From assembly GCF_029894335.1 (NCBI RefSeq), contig NZ_JARXZC010000006.1, positions 145,891 to 209,890 of the forward strand: a stretch of 64,000 nucleotides of DNA, written 5' to 3'. Within the stretch, counting starts at the first letter, position 1; every line of letters begins with the position of its first letter. Under the pieces are notes generated by a model that was not told the DNA's origin, made no database searches, and saw only the letters and a list, made by a program, of their open reading frames with translations. Of the stretch, positions 27,280-35,624 are shown piece by piece. The stretch is from Kitasatospora sp. MAP5-34. GTDB taxonomy: Bacteria > Actinomycetota > Actinomycetes > Streptomycetales > Streptomycetaceae. The translations under genes were made by a program, and so were the position numbers.

Positions 27280-28482
27280 GTGTCTGTCGACGATGGTCAG
27301 GTTCCCGGTGCACGGGCGGAGCAGGCGCCGGAGCCGACGGACGCGGCCACCGCGCAGGAGTTCGTGCTCCGACTGCGTGCGCTGAAGAGCTGGTCCGGTG
27401 ACCCCTCGCTGCGGGAGCTCCAGCGGCTGACCGGTCTGCCGCGCAGCACGATCGCCGACGCGCTGGACCCACGCCGGACCAGGCTGCCGCCGCTGAACCG
27501 GGTGCTGACCATCGTGCTGGCGTGCGGCGTCCCGGCGGGTGCGGCCGAGGAGTGGGAGACCGCCTGGAAGCGGATCCAGATGCGGCAGAGCCGGCCGGCG
27601 GAGTCGGTGTCCCCGGTCGCGCCTTCGGAGTTCACGCAGTCGGAGTTCACGCCGTCGGAGTCCACGCCGTCCGGGCCCGAGTTCCAGGGCGAGTCCGAGC
27701 CCGATCCCGACCCGTCAGCAGGCGGGCGCCGGTTCCGTGTCCCGCGCCGCCCCGCACTGCTGGCCGCGTTGGCGGCCGTCGTCGTCGCAGTCCTGCTGGT
27801 GGCGGCCAACGCTACCGACAGCGCCAGTTCGCCCGTGGCGGTGACGACTTCGGCCGACGGCCGGATCGGATACGTCGCCCGGACCACCAGCGACGAGCAG
27901 ATCCTCAGCACCAGCAGCGTGGACCTGCCGGTCCTGCACCCCGTCGCGGCCGACGACGCGCTGATCGTCTCCGTGATGCTCACCAGTACCAGTGCGGGCA
28001 CGGTCACGGTGACCGACACCGCCGGCAACGGCTACGCCGTGGTCGGCGACGTCGTGGACGCCTACTGGCACCGCACGATGATCTTCGCAGCCTTCCACGC
28101 CAAGCCGCTGAACACCGCCGACCGGATCAGCGCCAGCTACCCGAAGTCCAGCAAGTACCACATCGCCGTGGACGAGTTCCAGGGCATCACCACCGCCGGT
28201 CCGCAGGCGGGGGCGTCGGTGCCCTACGACCGTAACAACAGCGCGTTCAGCACCAGTGCGCACCCGCTGGCCTGCGAGGCGGGCGAACTGCTCGTCAGCG
28301 CGGTGGGGACCAACAGCGGACCGGCCCCGGACTTCGTGGCGGGCTGGCAGACCCTGCCCGTCCTGAAGCTGTCCTCGTACCGGCTGACCACGGCCTACCG
28401 GTTCGTCACCCGGGCCGAGAAGTGCGCCGCCACCGGCAGCACCACCGCACAGTGGGAAGCCGTCGCCGTCACCTTCCGCTGA
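27280..28482 (+). CDS. HTH domain, transmembrane helix and extracellular beta-domain protein
   Basis: A 400-residue protein. Residues 20-95 contain a helix-turn-helix of the XRE-like kind (S-L-R-E-L-Q-R-L-T-G-L-P-R-S-T-I) typical of streptomycete signalling proteins. A Ser/Glu/Pro-rich linker with repeated x-S-E-F-T blocks follows, then one hydrophobic helix near residues 158-178. The last 210 residues are beta-rich, with T-V-T-V-T-D-T-A-G-N-G-Y and W-H-R-T-M-I-F-A-A-F, and should lie outside the cell. GTG at 27280 follows GAGGGGAAG; an in-frame upstream start would add sequence from the intergenic region. It could transmit an external signal to DNA or simply be anchored at the chromosome side. 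Its function is unknown. Confidence 0.65.
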   Translation: MSVDDGQVPGARAEQAPEPTDAATAQEFVLRLRALKSWSGDPSLRELQRLTGLPRSTIADALDPRRTRLPPLNRVLTIVLACGVPAGAAEEWETAWKRIQMRQSRPAESVSPVAPSEFTQSEFTPSESTPSGPEFQGESEPDPDPSAGGRRFRVPRRPALLAALAAVVVAVLLVAANATDSASSPVAVTTSADGRIGYVARTTSDEQILSTSSVDLPVLHPVAADDALIVSVMLTSTSAGTVTVTDTAGNGYAVVGDVVDAYWHRTMIFAAFHAKPLNTADRISASYPKSSKYHIAVDEFQGITTAGPQAGASVPYDRNNSAFSTSAHPLACEAGELLVSAVGTNSGPAPDFVAGWQTLPVLKLSSYRLTTAYRFVTRAEKCAATGSTTAQWEAVAVTFR

Positions 28483-28550
28483 GGCCGACCGGGCCGTCCC
28501 CGCAGTTCCGCCGAACCGCTGCCGATCCGCTCCCGAGCCGTACCCGATCC

Positions 28551-28593
28551 GCGACATTCCGCGACATTCCTCCGGCCCCGGACGTACTAGGAT
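28551..28593 (+). promoter_or_regulatory. Tandem 10-bp repeat and -10-like box upstream of the copper oxidase
   Basis: GCGACATTCC is repeated exactly and without a gap at 28551-28560 and 28561-28570. TAGGAT at 28588-28593 is a good actinobacterial -10 box, and the second repeat covers the expected -35 position 17 bases upstream. No clear -35 hexamer is seen, so activation by a factor binding the repeat is a reasonable inference. The coding start is 33 bases further on. Confidence 0.4.
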
Positions 28594-28625
28594 CACGCCG
28601 ACCCAACCGCTTGGAGGAACTCCCC

Positions 28626-30698
28626 GTGCCACGAACATCCCGTCACAAGGCCGGTCTGGCCTATCTGGCAATGTTCTCGCTGCTCACGCTGATGCTGGGC
28701 ACGAACCCCGCGTGGGCCGGCACCAACCTGGTCGTGAACCCGGGCTTCGAGTCGGCCGACTCGACCGGCTTCCCGACCTGCTGGGAGAAGTCCGGCTGGG
28801 GGAACGGCACCGTCGCCTACAGCCGGACCACCGCCGCGCACAGCGGCAAGTACGCCATGTCGGTCAAGGTCACCGGGGTCACCACCGGTGACGACAAGGT
28901 GCTGATGACGGAGAACGCCACCTGTGCGCCCGCCGTGACGCCGAAGCACCAGTACGACCTCGGTGTCTGGTACACGAGCACCACGCCCAACACCGTGGTC
29001 ACCGCCTTCCGCCACGACATAACCGCCGGCTGGGTGTACTGGACCGACCTGGAGACCCTGCCGCCGGCCAAGGCGTACCAGCACACCACCGTGCGCACGC
29101 CGGCGATCCCGCCGAACACGGACCGGATCACCTGGGGCGTCACCGTCTACGGCACCGGCACGCTGGTCACCGACGACTACACGATGGCGGACGTCACCGT
29201 CCCCAGCACCGGCGGTGGGTGTACGGCCGGCGCGGCCTGCACCACCGGCTCCTGGCAGGTGCTGCCCTTCCTGAACCCGGTGCGCAGCATGCACGCCATC
29301 GTGCTGCACAACGGCAAGGTGCTGTTGATGGCGGGCTCGGGCAACGACCCGATGAAGCTCGCCGCCGGTACCTTCAGCTCGGCCGTCTACGACCCGGCCA
29401 CCAGCACGTTCACCCAGATCGCCACGCCCACGGACATGTTCTGCTCCGGGCACGTGCAGCTGCCGGACGGCCGGGTGCTGATCATGAGCGGCACGAAGTC
29501 GTACCCCGCCGCCGACGGCAGCCACGGCTACGAGGGCCTGATCAGCTCGTACATCTTCGACCCGGCCACCCAGATCTACACCCGGGTCAACGACATGAAC
29601 GACGGTCACTGGTACCCGTCGGCCACCGAGATGGGTGACGGCGACGTCATGACCTTCGGCGGTCTGAAGACCGACTCATCCGGCAGCGTGACCGCCGAGC
29701 GCTTCTCCACCGCCAAGCAGCAGTGGCTGCCGAGGAACCAGGTCAACCAGACCTGGTCGTACTTCGGCCTCTACCCGTCGATGGTGCTGATGCAGGACGG
29801 CCGCCTCTTCTACACCGGCAGCCACGTCTTCGGCAACGGCACCTCCGGCACCGGCGCGTCGATCTACGACTACAACGCCAACACCATCAAGGACGTCCCC
29901 GGGCTGCAGAGCAAGGACACCCGGGACCAGTCCATGAGCGTCATGCTGCCCCCGGCCCAGGACCAGCGGGTCATGATCATGGGCGGCGGCAACATCTACA
30001 GCAACGTGGACGCCGGCCGGCAGACCGACCTGATCGACCTCAAGGCCGCCAGCCCCGCCTACCAGCCGGGTCCGCTGCTCCCGCAGGGCACCATGAGCAA
30101 CGGCGCCAAGGAGACCGGCAACCAGGGCAAGATGTACGTCTCCACCGTGCTGCTGCCCAACGGCCAGGTCTTCGAGACCGGCGGTGGCCTGCACAACCGG
30201 CAGGATCCGGTGTTCGAGGCGTCGATGTACGACCCGACCGCCAACACCTTCACCTCGATGGCCACCGACCCGATCCCGCGCGCCTACCACTCGGCGTCCT
30301 TCCTGCTGCCGGACGGCCGCGTGATGTCCGTCGGTGACAACCCGGGCGACGGCAGCTTCAACATGCACGTCTCGATCTACACCCCGCCGTACCTCTACCA
30401 CGGCGCCCGGCCGAAGATCACTGCTGTCGCCAACACCATGTGGTCGTACGGCTCCAGCCAGCGCATCACCACGGACTCGCCGATCGTGCGCGCCGAGCTG
30501 ATCCGCCCGGCCGCCGTCACCCACTCCTCGGACCCGAACCAGCGCTTCGTGGACCTGCCGCTCACCGTGAACGGCGGTGGCAGCGTGAACCTCAACGTGC
30601 CCAGCAACCCCAACCTGGCGCCGCCCGGCTACTACATGCTCTTCACGGTCAACGCGAACGGCGTGCCGTCCGTGGCGCAGTGGGTCCACCTGATGTGA
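28626..30698 (+). CDS. Secreted copper radical oxidase (galactose/glyoxal oxidase type)
   Basis: A 690-residue exported enzyme. A signal peptide ends near A-W-A-G at residue 32. Residues 33-200 form a jelly-roll carbohydrate-binding-like domain (N-L-V-V-N-P-G-F-E). A seven-bladed kelch domain and a C-terminal DUF1929-type domain follow. The Tyr-Cys cofactor residues can be placed: Cys273 in M-F-C-S-G-H and Tyr330 in H-W-Y-P-S-A-T. The copper ligands are also present: Tyr554 and His555 in A-Y-H-S-A-S and His633 in V-T-H-S-S. Such enzymes oxidise a primary alcohol or aldehyde and release hydrogen peroxide. Unlike the GlxA of streptomycetes, it has no cellulose-synthase-like neighbour here. GTG at 28626 follows GGAGG. 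Confidence 0.88.
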   Translation: MPRTSRHKAGLAYLAMFSLLTLMLGTNPAWAGTNLVVNPGFESADSTGFPTCWEKSGWGNGTVAYSRTTAAHSGKYAMSVKVTGVTTGDDKVLMTENATCAPAVTPKHQYDLGVWYTSTTPNTVVTAFRHDITAGWVYWTDLETLPPAKAYQHTTVRTPAIPPNTDRITWGVTVYGTGTLVTDDYTMADVTVPSTGGGCTAGAACTTGSWQVLPFLNPVRSMHAIVLHNGKVLLMAGSGNDPMKLAAGTFSSAVYDPATSTFTQIATPTDMFCSGHVQLPDGRVLIMSGTKSYPAADGSHGYEGLISSYIFDPATQIYTRVNDMNDGHWYPSATEMGDGDVMTFGGLKTDSSGSVTAERFSTAKQQWLPRNQVNQTWSYFGLYPSMVLMQDGRLFYTGSHVFGNGTSGTGASIYDYNANTIKDVPGLQSKDTRDQSMSVMLPPAQDQRVMIMGGGNIYSNVDAGRQTDLIDLKAASPAYQPGPLLPQGTMSNGAKETGNQGKMYVSTVLLPNGQVFETGGGLHNRQDPVFEASMYDPTANTFTSMATDPIPRAYHSASFLLPDGRVMSVGDNPGDGSFNMHVSIYTPPYLYHGARPKITAVANTMWSYGSSQRITTDSPIVRAELIRPAAVTHSSDPNQRFVDLPLTVNGGGSVNLNVPSNPNLAPPGYYMLFTVNANGVPSVAQWVHLM

Positions 30699-30742
30699 CC
30701 GCCCGGCACCGATCTTCCGTTCCCCGAGAGGAGTTCTCCCCG

Positions 30743-31294
30743 ATGATGGCTTCCGATCCGACCCGACGCCGGGGTCTGCGGCGCCTGGCGGCAGTCGTGC
30801 TGGGCACCGGTGTGGCGGTGGCCGTCGCGGTCATGCTGTCCACCGGCGGCGACGCCGTGCCCCGGCCGCTCCCGCTCGACGCGGTGCGGTCGCCTGCGGC
30901 CGTCGCGGTCACGCCACCCACCACCGGTGGTGCCGGCTCCCGGTCCGACCAACCCGACCAACCCGACCAGCCCGAGGTGTCGCAGGCGCCGGCTCCGCAC
31001 GTCCTCAACTTCGCCCAGGACGTGCAGGGTCCGGCCGAGCAGTTGGCGCCGACCGCGACCAAGGCACCGGTCCCGGCCGACGCGGACGGCTGTGGCCATG
31101 CCTACGGTGAGGTCAACCAGTGCGTCCCGCGCCTGTTCCCGGCCGAGGTGCCGGCCACGGCGGGCGCGCGGTGCGGCTGGCTGCTCGCGCGCGGCTTCCA
31201 CGCCCTCGTCCTGCACGCCAAGGACGACCTCGGGTTGGACACCAACCACGACGGGGTGGCCTGCGACAAGGGCGACGAGGGAGTCCCCGCGTAG
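30743..31294 (+). CDS. Excalibur-like secreted or anchored protein
   Basis: A 183-residue protein with one hydrophobic segment near residues 13-33 (signal anchor or signal peptide), a Pro/Thr/Gln-rich spacer with D-Q-P-D-Q-P repeats, and a C-terminal domain with paired cysteines that ends in D-T-N-H-D-G-V-A-C-D. That last motif matches the DxDxDGxxCE pattern of the Excalibur calcium-binding family, so it probably binds calcium outside the cell. The ATG at 30743 follows AGGAG. It lies 44 bases after the copper oxidase gene and ends before a strong terminator, so the two may be cotranscribed. Its role is unknown. Confidence 0.68.
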   Translation: MMASDPTRRRGLRRLAAVVLGTGVAVAVAVMLSTGGDAVPRPLPLDAVRSPAAVAVTPPTTGGAGSRSDQPDQPDQPEVSQAPAPHVLNFAQDVQGPAEQLAPTATKAPVPADADGCGHAYGEVNQCVPRLFPAEVPATAGARCGWLLARGFHALVLHAKDDLGLDTNHDGVACDKGDEGVPA

Positions 31295-31319
31295 CACTGT
31301 CGCGCAGGAGTCCCGGATG

Positions 31320-31357
31320 ACGAAGTGGCTGGTCGGCACACCGACCAGCCACTTCGT
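31320..31357 (+). terminator. 17-bp perfect stem-loop
   Basis: Bases 31320-31336 and 31341-31357 are perfectly complementary around a four-base loop (CACA). It lies 25 bases after the Excalibur-like gene and upstream of the chitinase promoter, so it should end transcription coming from the oxidase genes. No U tract follows. Confidence 0.8.
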
Positions 31358-31403
31358 GCGTTCCGCGTCAAGGCCCGCCGGAGTGAGGTGTCTTGACAGC
31401 CCA

Positions 31404-31419
31404 TTTGGTCTAGTCCACC
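31404..31419 (+). promoter_or_regulatory. DasR-responsive element (dre-like) upstream of the chitinase
   Basis: The 12-base core TGGTCTAGTCCA at 31406-31417 differs by one base from the palindrome TGGTCTAGACCA known as the dre site of the GlcNAc-responsive repressor DasR in streptomycetes. A TTGACA -35-like hexamer stands just before it at 31393-31398, so a bound repressor would cover the promoter. The chitinase start lies about 140 bases downstream. Chitinase promoters are established DasR targets, so the match is functionally consistent. Confidence 0.75.
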
Positions 31420-31560
31420 CTGTGTGCCGGAAGCCCTGCCGCACGGCCCCACCCGTCGGCGCGCACCTCCCTGCTCCTCTGCTCCCGTCTGCCGCCTCCC
31501 CGACGATCTCCGGTTGGCGGACGGGGTCCTGTATGCCCCCACGTGACAGGAGAGCTCAGC

Positions 31561-33603
31561 ATGCGCAGATCCAACCGGTCGGCACTGGCGGTGACTTCGG
31601 CGGCGGCAGTGCTGCTGGGCGCCGCCATGTCGCTCCTGGGAGTGAGCAACGTCCAGGCCTCCCAGCAGACGCCCACGGTGACCGCACCGACCAACACCAC
31701 CGGAGCGCCCGCGACTTCGGGCGGGCTCAAGGTGGCGTACTACGACCAGTGGTCGGTGTACGCCAACGCGTTCTACCCGAAGAACGTCGACACGTCGGGG
31801 ATGGCGAGCAAACTCGACTACCTGATCTACGACTTCGAGAACATCGACCCCACCAACCTGACCTGCTTCGAGGTCAACTCGGCAGCCTCGCAGGACGAGA
31901 ACAACCCCAACGCCGGTGACGGCGCGGGCGATTCGTTCGCCGACTACGGGAAGAGCTACGGCTCCGACCTCAGCGTCGACGGCACCGCCGACGCCTGGAA
32001 CATGCCGATCGTCGGCAACTTCCACCAGCTCCAGGAGCTCAAGAAGAAGAACCCGAACCTCAAGGTTGTTCTCTCCCTGGGTGGTTGGACGTACTCCAAG
32101 TTCTTCTCCGACGCGGCGGCCACCGACGCCTCGCGCAAGAAGCTGGTCAGCTCCTGCATCGACATGTTCATCAAGGGCAACCTGCCCTCGCAGGGCGGCT
32201 ACGGCGGCGCCGGCACCGGGAAGGGCATCTTCGACGGCTTCGACATCGACTGGGAGTACCCGGGCGGTGGCGGGCACGTCGGCAACCACGCGAGCGCGGC
32301 CGACAAGCAGAACTTCACGGCGCTGCTGGCCGAGTTCCGCACCGAGTTGAATGCCCAGGGCCTCGCGGACGGCAGGACGTACTCCCTCTCGGCGGCGCTC
32401 CCGGCGGGCCAGGACAAGATGCAGTACGTCGAGACCGACAAGATCGGGCAGTACCTGACCTTCGGCGACCCGATGACGTACGACATGCACGGCGGCTGGG
32501 AGCCGACCGGGCCGACCAACCACCAGACCCCGATCTACCAGAACCCGGCCGACCCCTCCAACCCGATCCCGCCCGGGACGGCCAAGTACTCGGCGGACGA
32601 GGCGATCAAGGCGTACACGGTCGGTGATCCGCAGTACTCGATCCCCGGTGGGTTCCCGGCCGGCAAGCTCAACATCGGTGTCCCGTTCTACTACCGGGGC
32701 TGGACGGGAGTGGCGGCCGGCGGCAACCACGGCCTCTACCAGCCCGCCAGTGGCCCGGCGACCGGGGCGGCCGACTCCGGGAACGTCGCCGGGGTCCGGA
32801 TGTACAAGGAACTCTCCGGGATCGTCGACAACCCGGCCGACACCTTCTGGGACCCGGCGGCCCAGGCGTCGTACTTCTACGACGGGACCAACTTCTGGTC
32901 GGGCGAGAGCATCCGGTCGATCCAGGCCAAGGTCGACTACCTGCACTGCAACGGCCTCGGCGGGACGATGATGTTCTCGCTGTACGACCTGGACCCGGCG
33001 GCGACGCTCTTCAACGCGGCGGTGACCGACACCAACGGTTCGGCCTCCTCCTGCCCGGCGCCCTCGCCCTCGCCGAGCCCCTCGCCCAGCCCGTCCCCGA
33101 GCTCCTCGGCCAGCCCCTCGCCGAGCCCCTCGCCCTCCTCTTCCCCGTCCGCCTCCCCGAGTTCCTCGCCCTCGTCCAGCCCGTCGCCGTCCCCCTCGCC
33201 GTCCGGTTCCGGCGGCATCGTGGTCAACGGTGGCTTCGAGTCGGGCAGCCTGTCCCCGTGGACCTGCACGGGCAACCTCGGCTCGGTGGTGAGCAGCCCG
33301 GTCCACTCCGGCTCGCACGCCCTCCAGGGCGTGCCCAGCGGCTCCGACGACGCCCAGTGCTCGCAGACCGTCACGGTGAAGCCCAACACGACGTACACGC
33401 TGTCGGGCTGGGTCCAGGGCGACTACACCTACCTCGGCGTGACCGGCTCCGGCGCGGACACCTCCACCTGGACCTCGGGCAGCGGCTGGTCGCAGCTGTC
33501 CACGAAGTTCACCACCGGTGCGTCCGTGACCTCGGTGAGCATCTGGGTCCACGGCTGGTACGCCCAGGGCAACTACTACGCCGACGACATCAACGTGAGC
33601 TGA
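31561..33603 (+). CDS. Secreted GH18 chitinase with C-terminal carbohydrate-binding module
   Basis: A 680-residue exported chitinase. The signal peptide ends near V-Q-A-S at about residue 38. The GH18 barrel follows: V-V-L-S-L-G-G-W-T-Y is the SxGG motif, and D-G-F-D-I-D-W-E-Y-P holds the catalytic DxxDxDxE with Glu232 as the proton donor. M-T-Y-D-M-H is the substrate-binding strand. A 60-residue Pro-Ser linker separates the barrel from a beta-sandwich module (about 560-680) that begins I-V-V-N-G-G-F-E-S-G, resembling a CBM-type domain. It hydrolyses chitin to supply GlcNAc and chitobiose. ATG 31561 follows AGGAG at 31548-31552; a GTG at 31543 would lack that support. Regulation by DasR is likely from the upstream site. 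Confidence 0.9.
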   Translation: MRRSNRSALAVTSAAAVLLGAAMSLLGVSNVQASQQTPTVTAPTNTTGAPATSGGLKVAYYDQWSVYANAFYPKNVDTSGMASKLDYLIYDFENIDPTNLTCFEVNSAASQDENNPNAGDGAGDSFADYGKSYGSDLSVDGTADAWNMPIVGNFHQLQELKKKNPNLKVVLSLGGWTYSKFFSDAAATDASRKKLVSSCIDMFIKGNLPSQGGYGGAGTGKGIFDGFDIDWEYPGGGGHVGNHASAADKQNFTALLAEFRTELNAQGLADGRTYSLSAALPAGQDKMQYVETDKIGQYLTFGDPMTYDMHGGWEPTGPTNHQTPIYQNPADPSNPIPPGTAKYSADEAIKAYTVGDPQYSIPGGFPAGKLNIGVPFYYRGWTGVAAGGNHGLYQPASGPATGAADSGNVAGVRMYKELSGIVDNPADTFWDPAAQASYFYDGTNFWSGESIRSIQAKVDYLHCNGLGGTMMFSLYDLDPAATLFNAAVTDTNGSASSCPAPSPSPSPSPSPSPSSSASPSPSPSPSSSPSASPSSSPSSSPSPSPSPSGSGGIVVNGGFESGSLSPWTCTGNLGSVVSSPVHSGSHALQGVPSGSDDAQCSQTVTVKPNTTYTLSGWVQGDYTYLGVTGSGADTSTWTSGSGWSQLSTKFTTGASVTSVSIWVHGWYAQGNYYADDINVS

Positions 33604-33624
33604 GCCCCCGACAGCTGACCCGAC

Positions 33625-33656
33625 GGGCGGCGGCACCGATCCCGGTGCCGCCGCTC
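33625..33656 (+). terminator. Stem-loop after the chitinase gene
   Basis: A 12-bp perfect stem (33627-33638 with 33643-33654), extended by two outer pairs, closes the loop ATCC. It begins 22 bases after the chitinase stop and has a short T-rich stretch (CTCCTTCC) after it. Confidence 0.75.
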
Positions 33657-33795
33657 CTTCCGGTGCCGTTCGGTCCGGAACGCGCCGTTTCCTTGGCCGG
33701 GAATCCACTGCCGAACCTCGGCCGGTCGCACTAATGTTCCCTTACAGAAGGTCCGTGCACAGAGTCAGCCGTCCTCATCGAGCAAGGGGAGCTTC

Positions 33796-34164
33796 ATGTC
33801 ACGCCTGCGTACCGCCATGGGTGTCGCGCTCTTGAGCGCCACCGCAACTCTCGCCCTGCCGGTCTCCGCAGCCCAGGCCGCTCCCGGAGGCACTGTCAAC
33901 ACCTGTGCCAGCAGCCTGACTCCGGGCGGCTGGGTCGATGTCCAGTGGTGGTTCAGCGCCTCCTGCGGATCGAACTTCAGCCCCAACGCGAAGCAGATCG
34001 AGCAGCTCACCGGGCTGCCGATCGGGACGACCGTCAACGCCTGTTCGTCCACCTATCCGCCGGCCGGCTGGATCCCGGTCGCCTCCTACTACAGCAACGG
34101 CTGCCAGTACTCCTCCGTCCCCAGCTTCGACCCGAACACCTGGACGCTCCGCCGCGTCTCCTGA
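33796..34164 (+). CDS. Small secreted protein made of two similar cysteine-containing repeats
   Basis: A 122-residue protein. A signal peptide of about 28 residues ends A-Q-A-A-P. The mature part is two aligned units of roughly 42 residues: the first starts T-V-N-T-C-A-S-S-L-T-P-G-G-W and the second T-V-N-A-C-S-S-T-Y-P-P-A-G-W, each followed about 15 residues later by a second cysteine. One disulfide per unit is a simple reading. The ATG at 33796 follows AAGGGGAG. I do not recognise the family. Proteins of this size and form occur among streptomycete secreted proteins of unknown role. It is preceded by its own 190-base upstream region. Confidence 0.75.
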   Translation: MSRLRTAMGVALLSATATLALPVSAAQAAPGGTVNTCASSLTPGGWVDVQWWFSASCGSNFSPNAKQIEQLTGLPIGTTVNACSSTYPPAGWIPVASYYSNGCQYSSVPSFDPNTWTLRRVS

Positions 34165-34250
34165 TCCTGGCGGCAGGGGTGGGCGCCCCCGGCCTTCGGT
34201 CGGGTGGTGCCCGCCCTTCCCAGGTTTGGCCAGTGGCCTCGTGGACGCGC

Positions 34251-35624
34251 TCAGCCGTAGGCGTTGGCCCGTACCCGGTCCAGGTCGGCGAGGATGGCGT
34301 CCAGTCGGGACGGGTTGTTGACGTACGAGAGGACCGCCTCGTAGAACGCGACCTGCATGGCGTCCGGCATCTGGTCGGAGGCGTCGAACCGTACGGCGGT
34401 GGCCTCGGTCAGCTGCTGCCCCAAGCGACCTGACAGTGCATCAGGATAATCTCCGGTCCCCACCAGGCGGTTCGGGCTGAGCGCACCGCCGCGCCGCACC
34501 CAGATCGCCTGCGCCTCGGGGGTGGTGAGGTAGGCGACGAGCTTGCGGGCGGCCGGAGTTGAGTGGAACATCGCGAGCAGATCGCCGGCCACCTCCTCGG
34601 TGCCGCCGAACGCCGGGTCGATCCGGGGGAAGGGGACGAAGTCGAAGTCCTTGCCCGCCACCGGCTGAGAGCCGTCCTTCTGGTAGTCGTCCGTGATGAA
34701 CGACGCCTCGTGGTCGAAGAAGCAGCCGGGAGAGCTCGCGAACAGTGAGGTGCCGGCGGTGCCGAAGCCGGACAGCAGCATGCCGCGCGGGCCGCCGCGC
34801 ACCATCCCGGGCGCGCCGACGACGTCACCCCAGGTCTGCCACGCCTGCCGGATCTGCGGCGAGGTCCAGGCGAGAGTACCGGCTGTCCACCGGTCGTAGA
34901 CGTCCGGCCCGGACTGGGCCAGGACGATGTCCTCCAGCCAGTCGGTACCGGGCCAGCCGGAAGCCGAGCTGGACTCCAGGCCGACGCACCACGGGGGAGT
35001 GCCGGAGGCGGCGATCCGCTGGTCCAGGCCGGTGAGTTCGGCCCAGCTGCCGGGGGGCTTCCAGCCGTGCGCGGCAAGGGCCTTGGGCGAGAACCAGAGC
35101 AGGCTCTTCACGGCCGCCTTGACCACCACGGCGTACTGCTTGCCGCCGACCGCGCCGAGCCCGAGCCAGCTCGGAGCGTACTGCTTGGCCAGCCCGGATG
35201 GATCGAGCGCGCCGTCGAGCGGGGTCAGCCGGCCGGCCTTGGCGTACTGGGCGACCTTCGCGGGGCTGGAGAGATCCGCGAGGTCGGGCGGGTTGCCGCC
35301 CGCGACCCGGTCCGCGAGAGCGGTGTCCGAGTCACGGGAGCCCTCGTAGTCCACCTTGATCCCGGTCCGCTGCTCGAACGGCGCGACCACGGCCAGGAAC
35401 GACGCCTGTTCGGCGTCCGTCCAGGGGCCGAGTACGTGCACGACCTGCGCCGACCCGCCGCCACCGCTGCAGCCCGCCAGCCCGCAGACCGCGACCAGCA
35501 GCAGCGCCAGCCCGGCCCTGGCCGACGTCGCCATCGCCCGGCCCCGCACCGGCCGCTCGCGTGTCACCCGCCGGCCCGTCACCCGTCGGCCCGTCACCCG
35601 TCGGCCCGTCATCTGCTGGCTCAT
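34251..35624 (-). CDS. Extracellular solute-binding lipoprotein, ABC type (family 1)
   Basis: A 457-residue reading of a type 1 substrate-binding lipoprotein. L-A-G-C-S-G provides the lipobox, and V-V-A-P-F-E-Q-R-T-G-I and later G-S-Q-P-V-A-G-K-D are typical of sugar-binding proteins. The ATG at 35624 overlaps the upstream gene's stop (ATGA), but it adds 30 basic residues containing three V-T-G-R-R units before the signal peptide. An internal ATG at 35534 would give a standard signal peptide and a 427-residue protein. No permease or ATPase genes are adjacent, so it is an orphan. Its pairing with a two-domain membrane protein suggests a sensing rather than a transport role, which is inferred. 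Confidence 0.8.
   Translation of the reverse strand: MSQQMTGRRVTGRRVTGRRVTRERPVRGRAMATSARAGLALLLVAVCGLAGCSGGGGSAQVVHVLGPWTDAEQASFLAVVAPFEQRTGIKVDYEGSRDSDTALADRVAGGNPPDLADLSSPAKVAQYAKAGRLTPLDGALDPSGLAKQYAPSWLGLGAVGGKQYAVVVKAAVKSLLWFSPKALAAHGWKPPGSWAELTGLDQRIAASGTPPWCVGLESSSASGWPGTDWLEDIVLAQSGPDVYDRWTAGTLAWTSPQIRQAWQTWGDVVGAPGMVRGGPRGMLLSGFGTAGTSLFASSPGCFFDHEASFITDDYQKDGSQPVAGKDFDFVPFPRIDPAFGGTEEVAGDLLAMFHSTPAARKLVAYLTTPEAQAIWVRRGGALSPNRLVGTGDYPDALSGRLGQQLTEATAVRFDASDQMPDAMQVAFYEAVLSYVNNPSRLDAILADLDRVRANAYG
35563..35607 (-). repeat. Three tandem 15-bp units at the 5' end of the binding-protein gene
   Basis: The unit GTCACCCGYCGGCCC (plus-strand reading) occurs three times head to tail at 35563-35577, 35578-35592 and 35593-35607, with a fourth degraded copy after it. 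In the coding frame it gives V-T-G-R-R repeats. It lies between the coupled start and the apparent signal peptide, so it may have arisen by slippage in sequence not needed for export. Confidence 0.8.

Noticed and set aside
33060..33205. Repetitive CCSTCSCC-type DNA that resembles a satellite
   Set aside because: It is simply the Pro-Ser linker of the chitinase in frame.
31102..33708. An 868-residue minus-strand frame over the chitinase
   Set aside because: It crosses a strong terminator and the dre site and has no recognisable domain.
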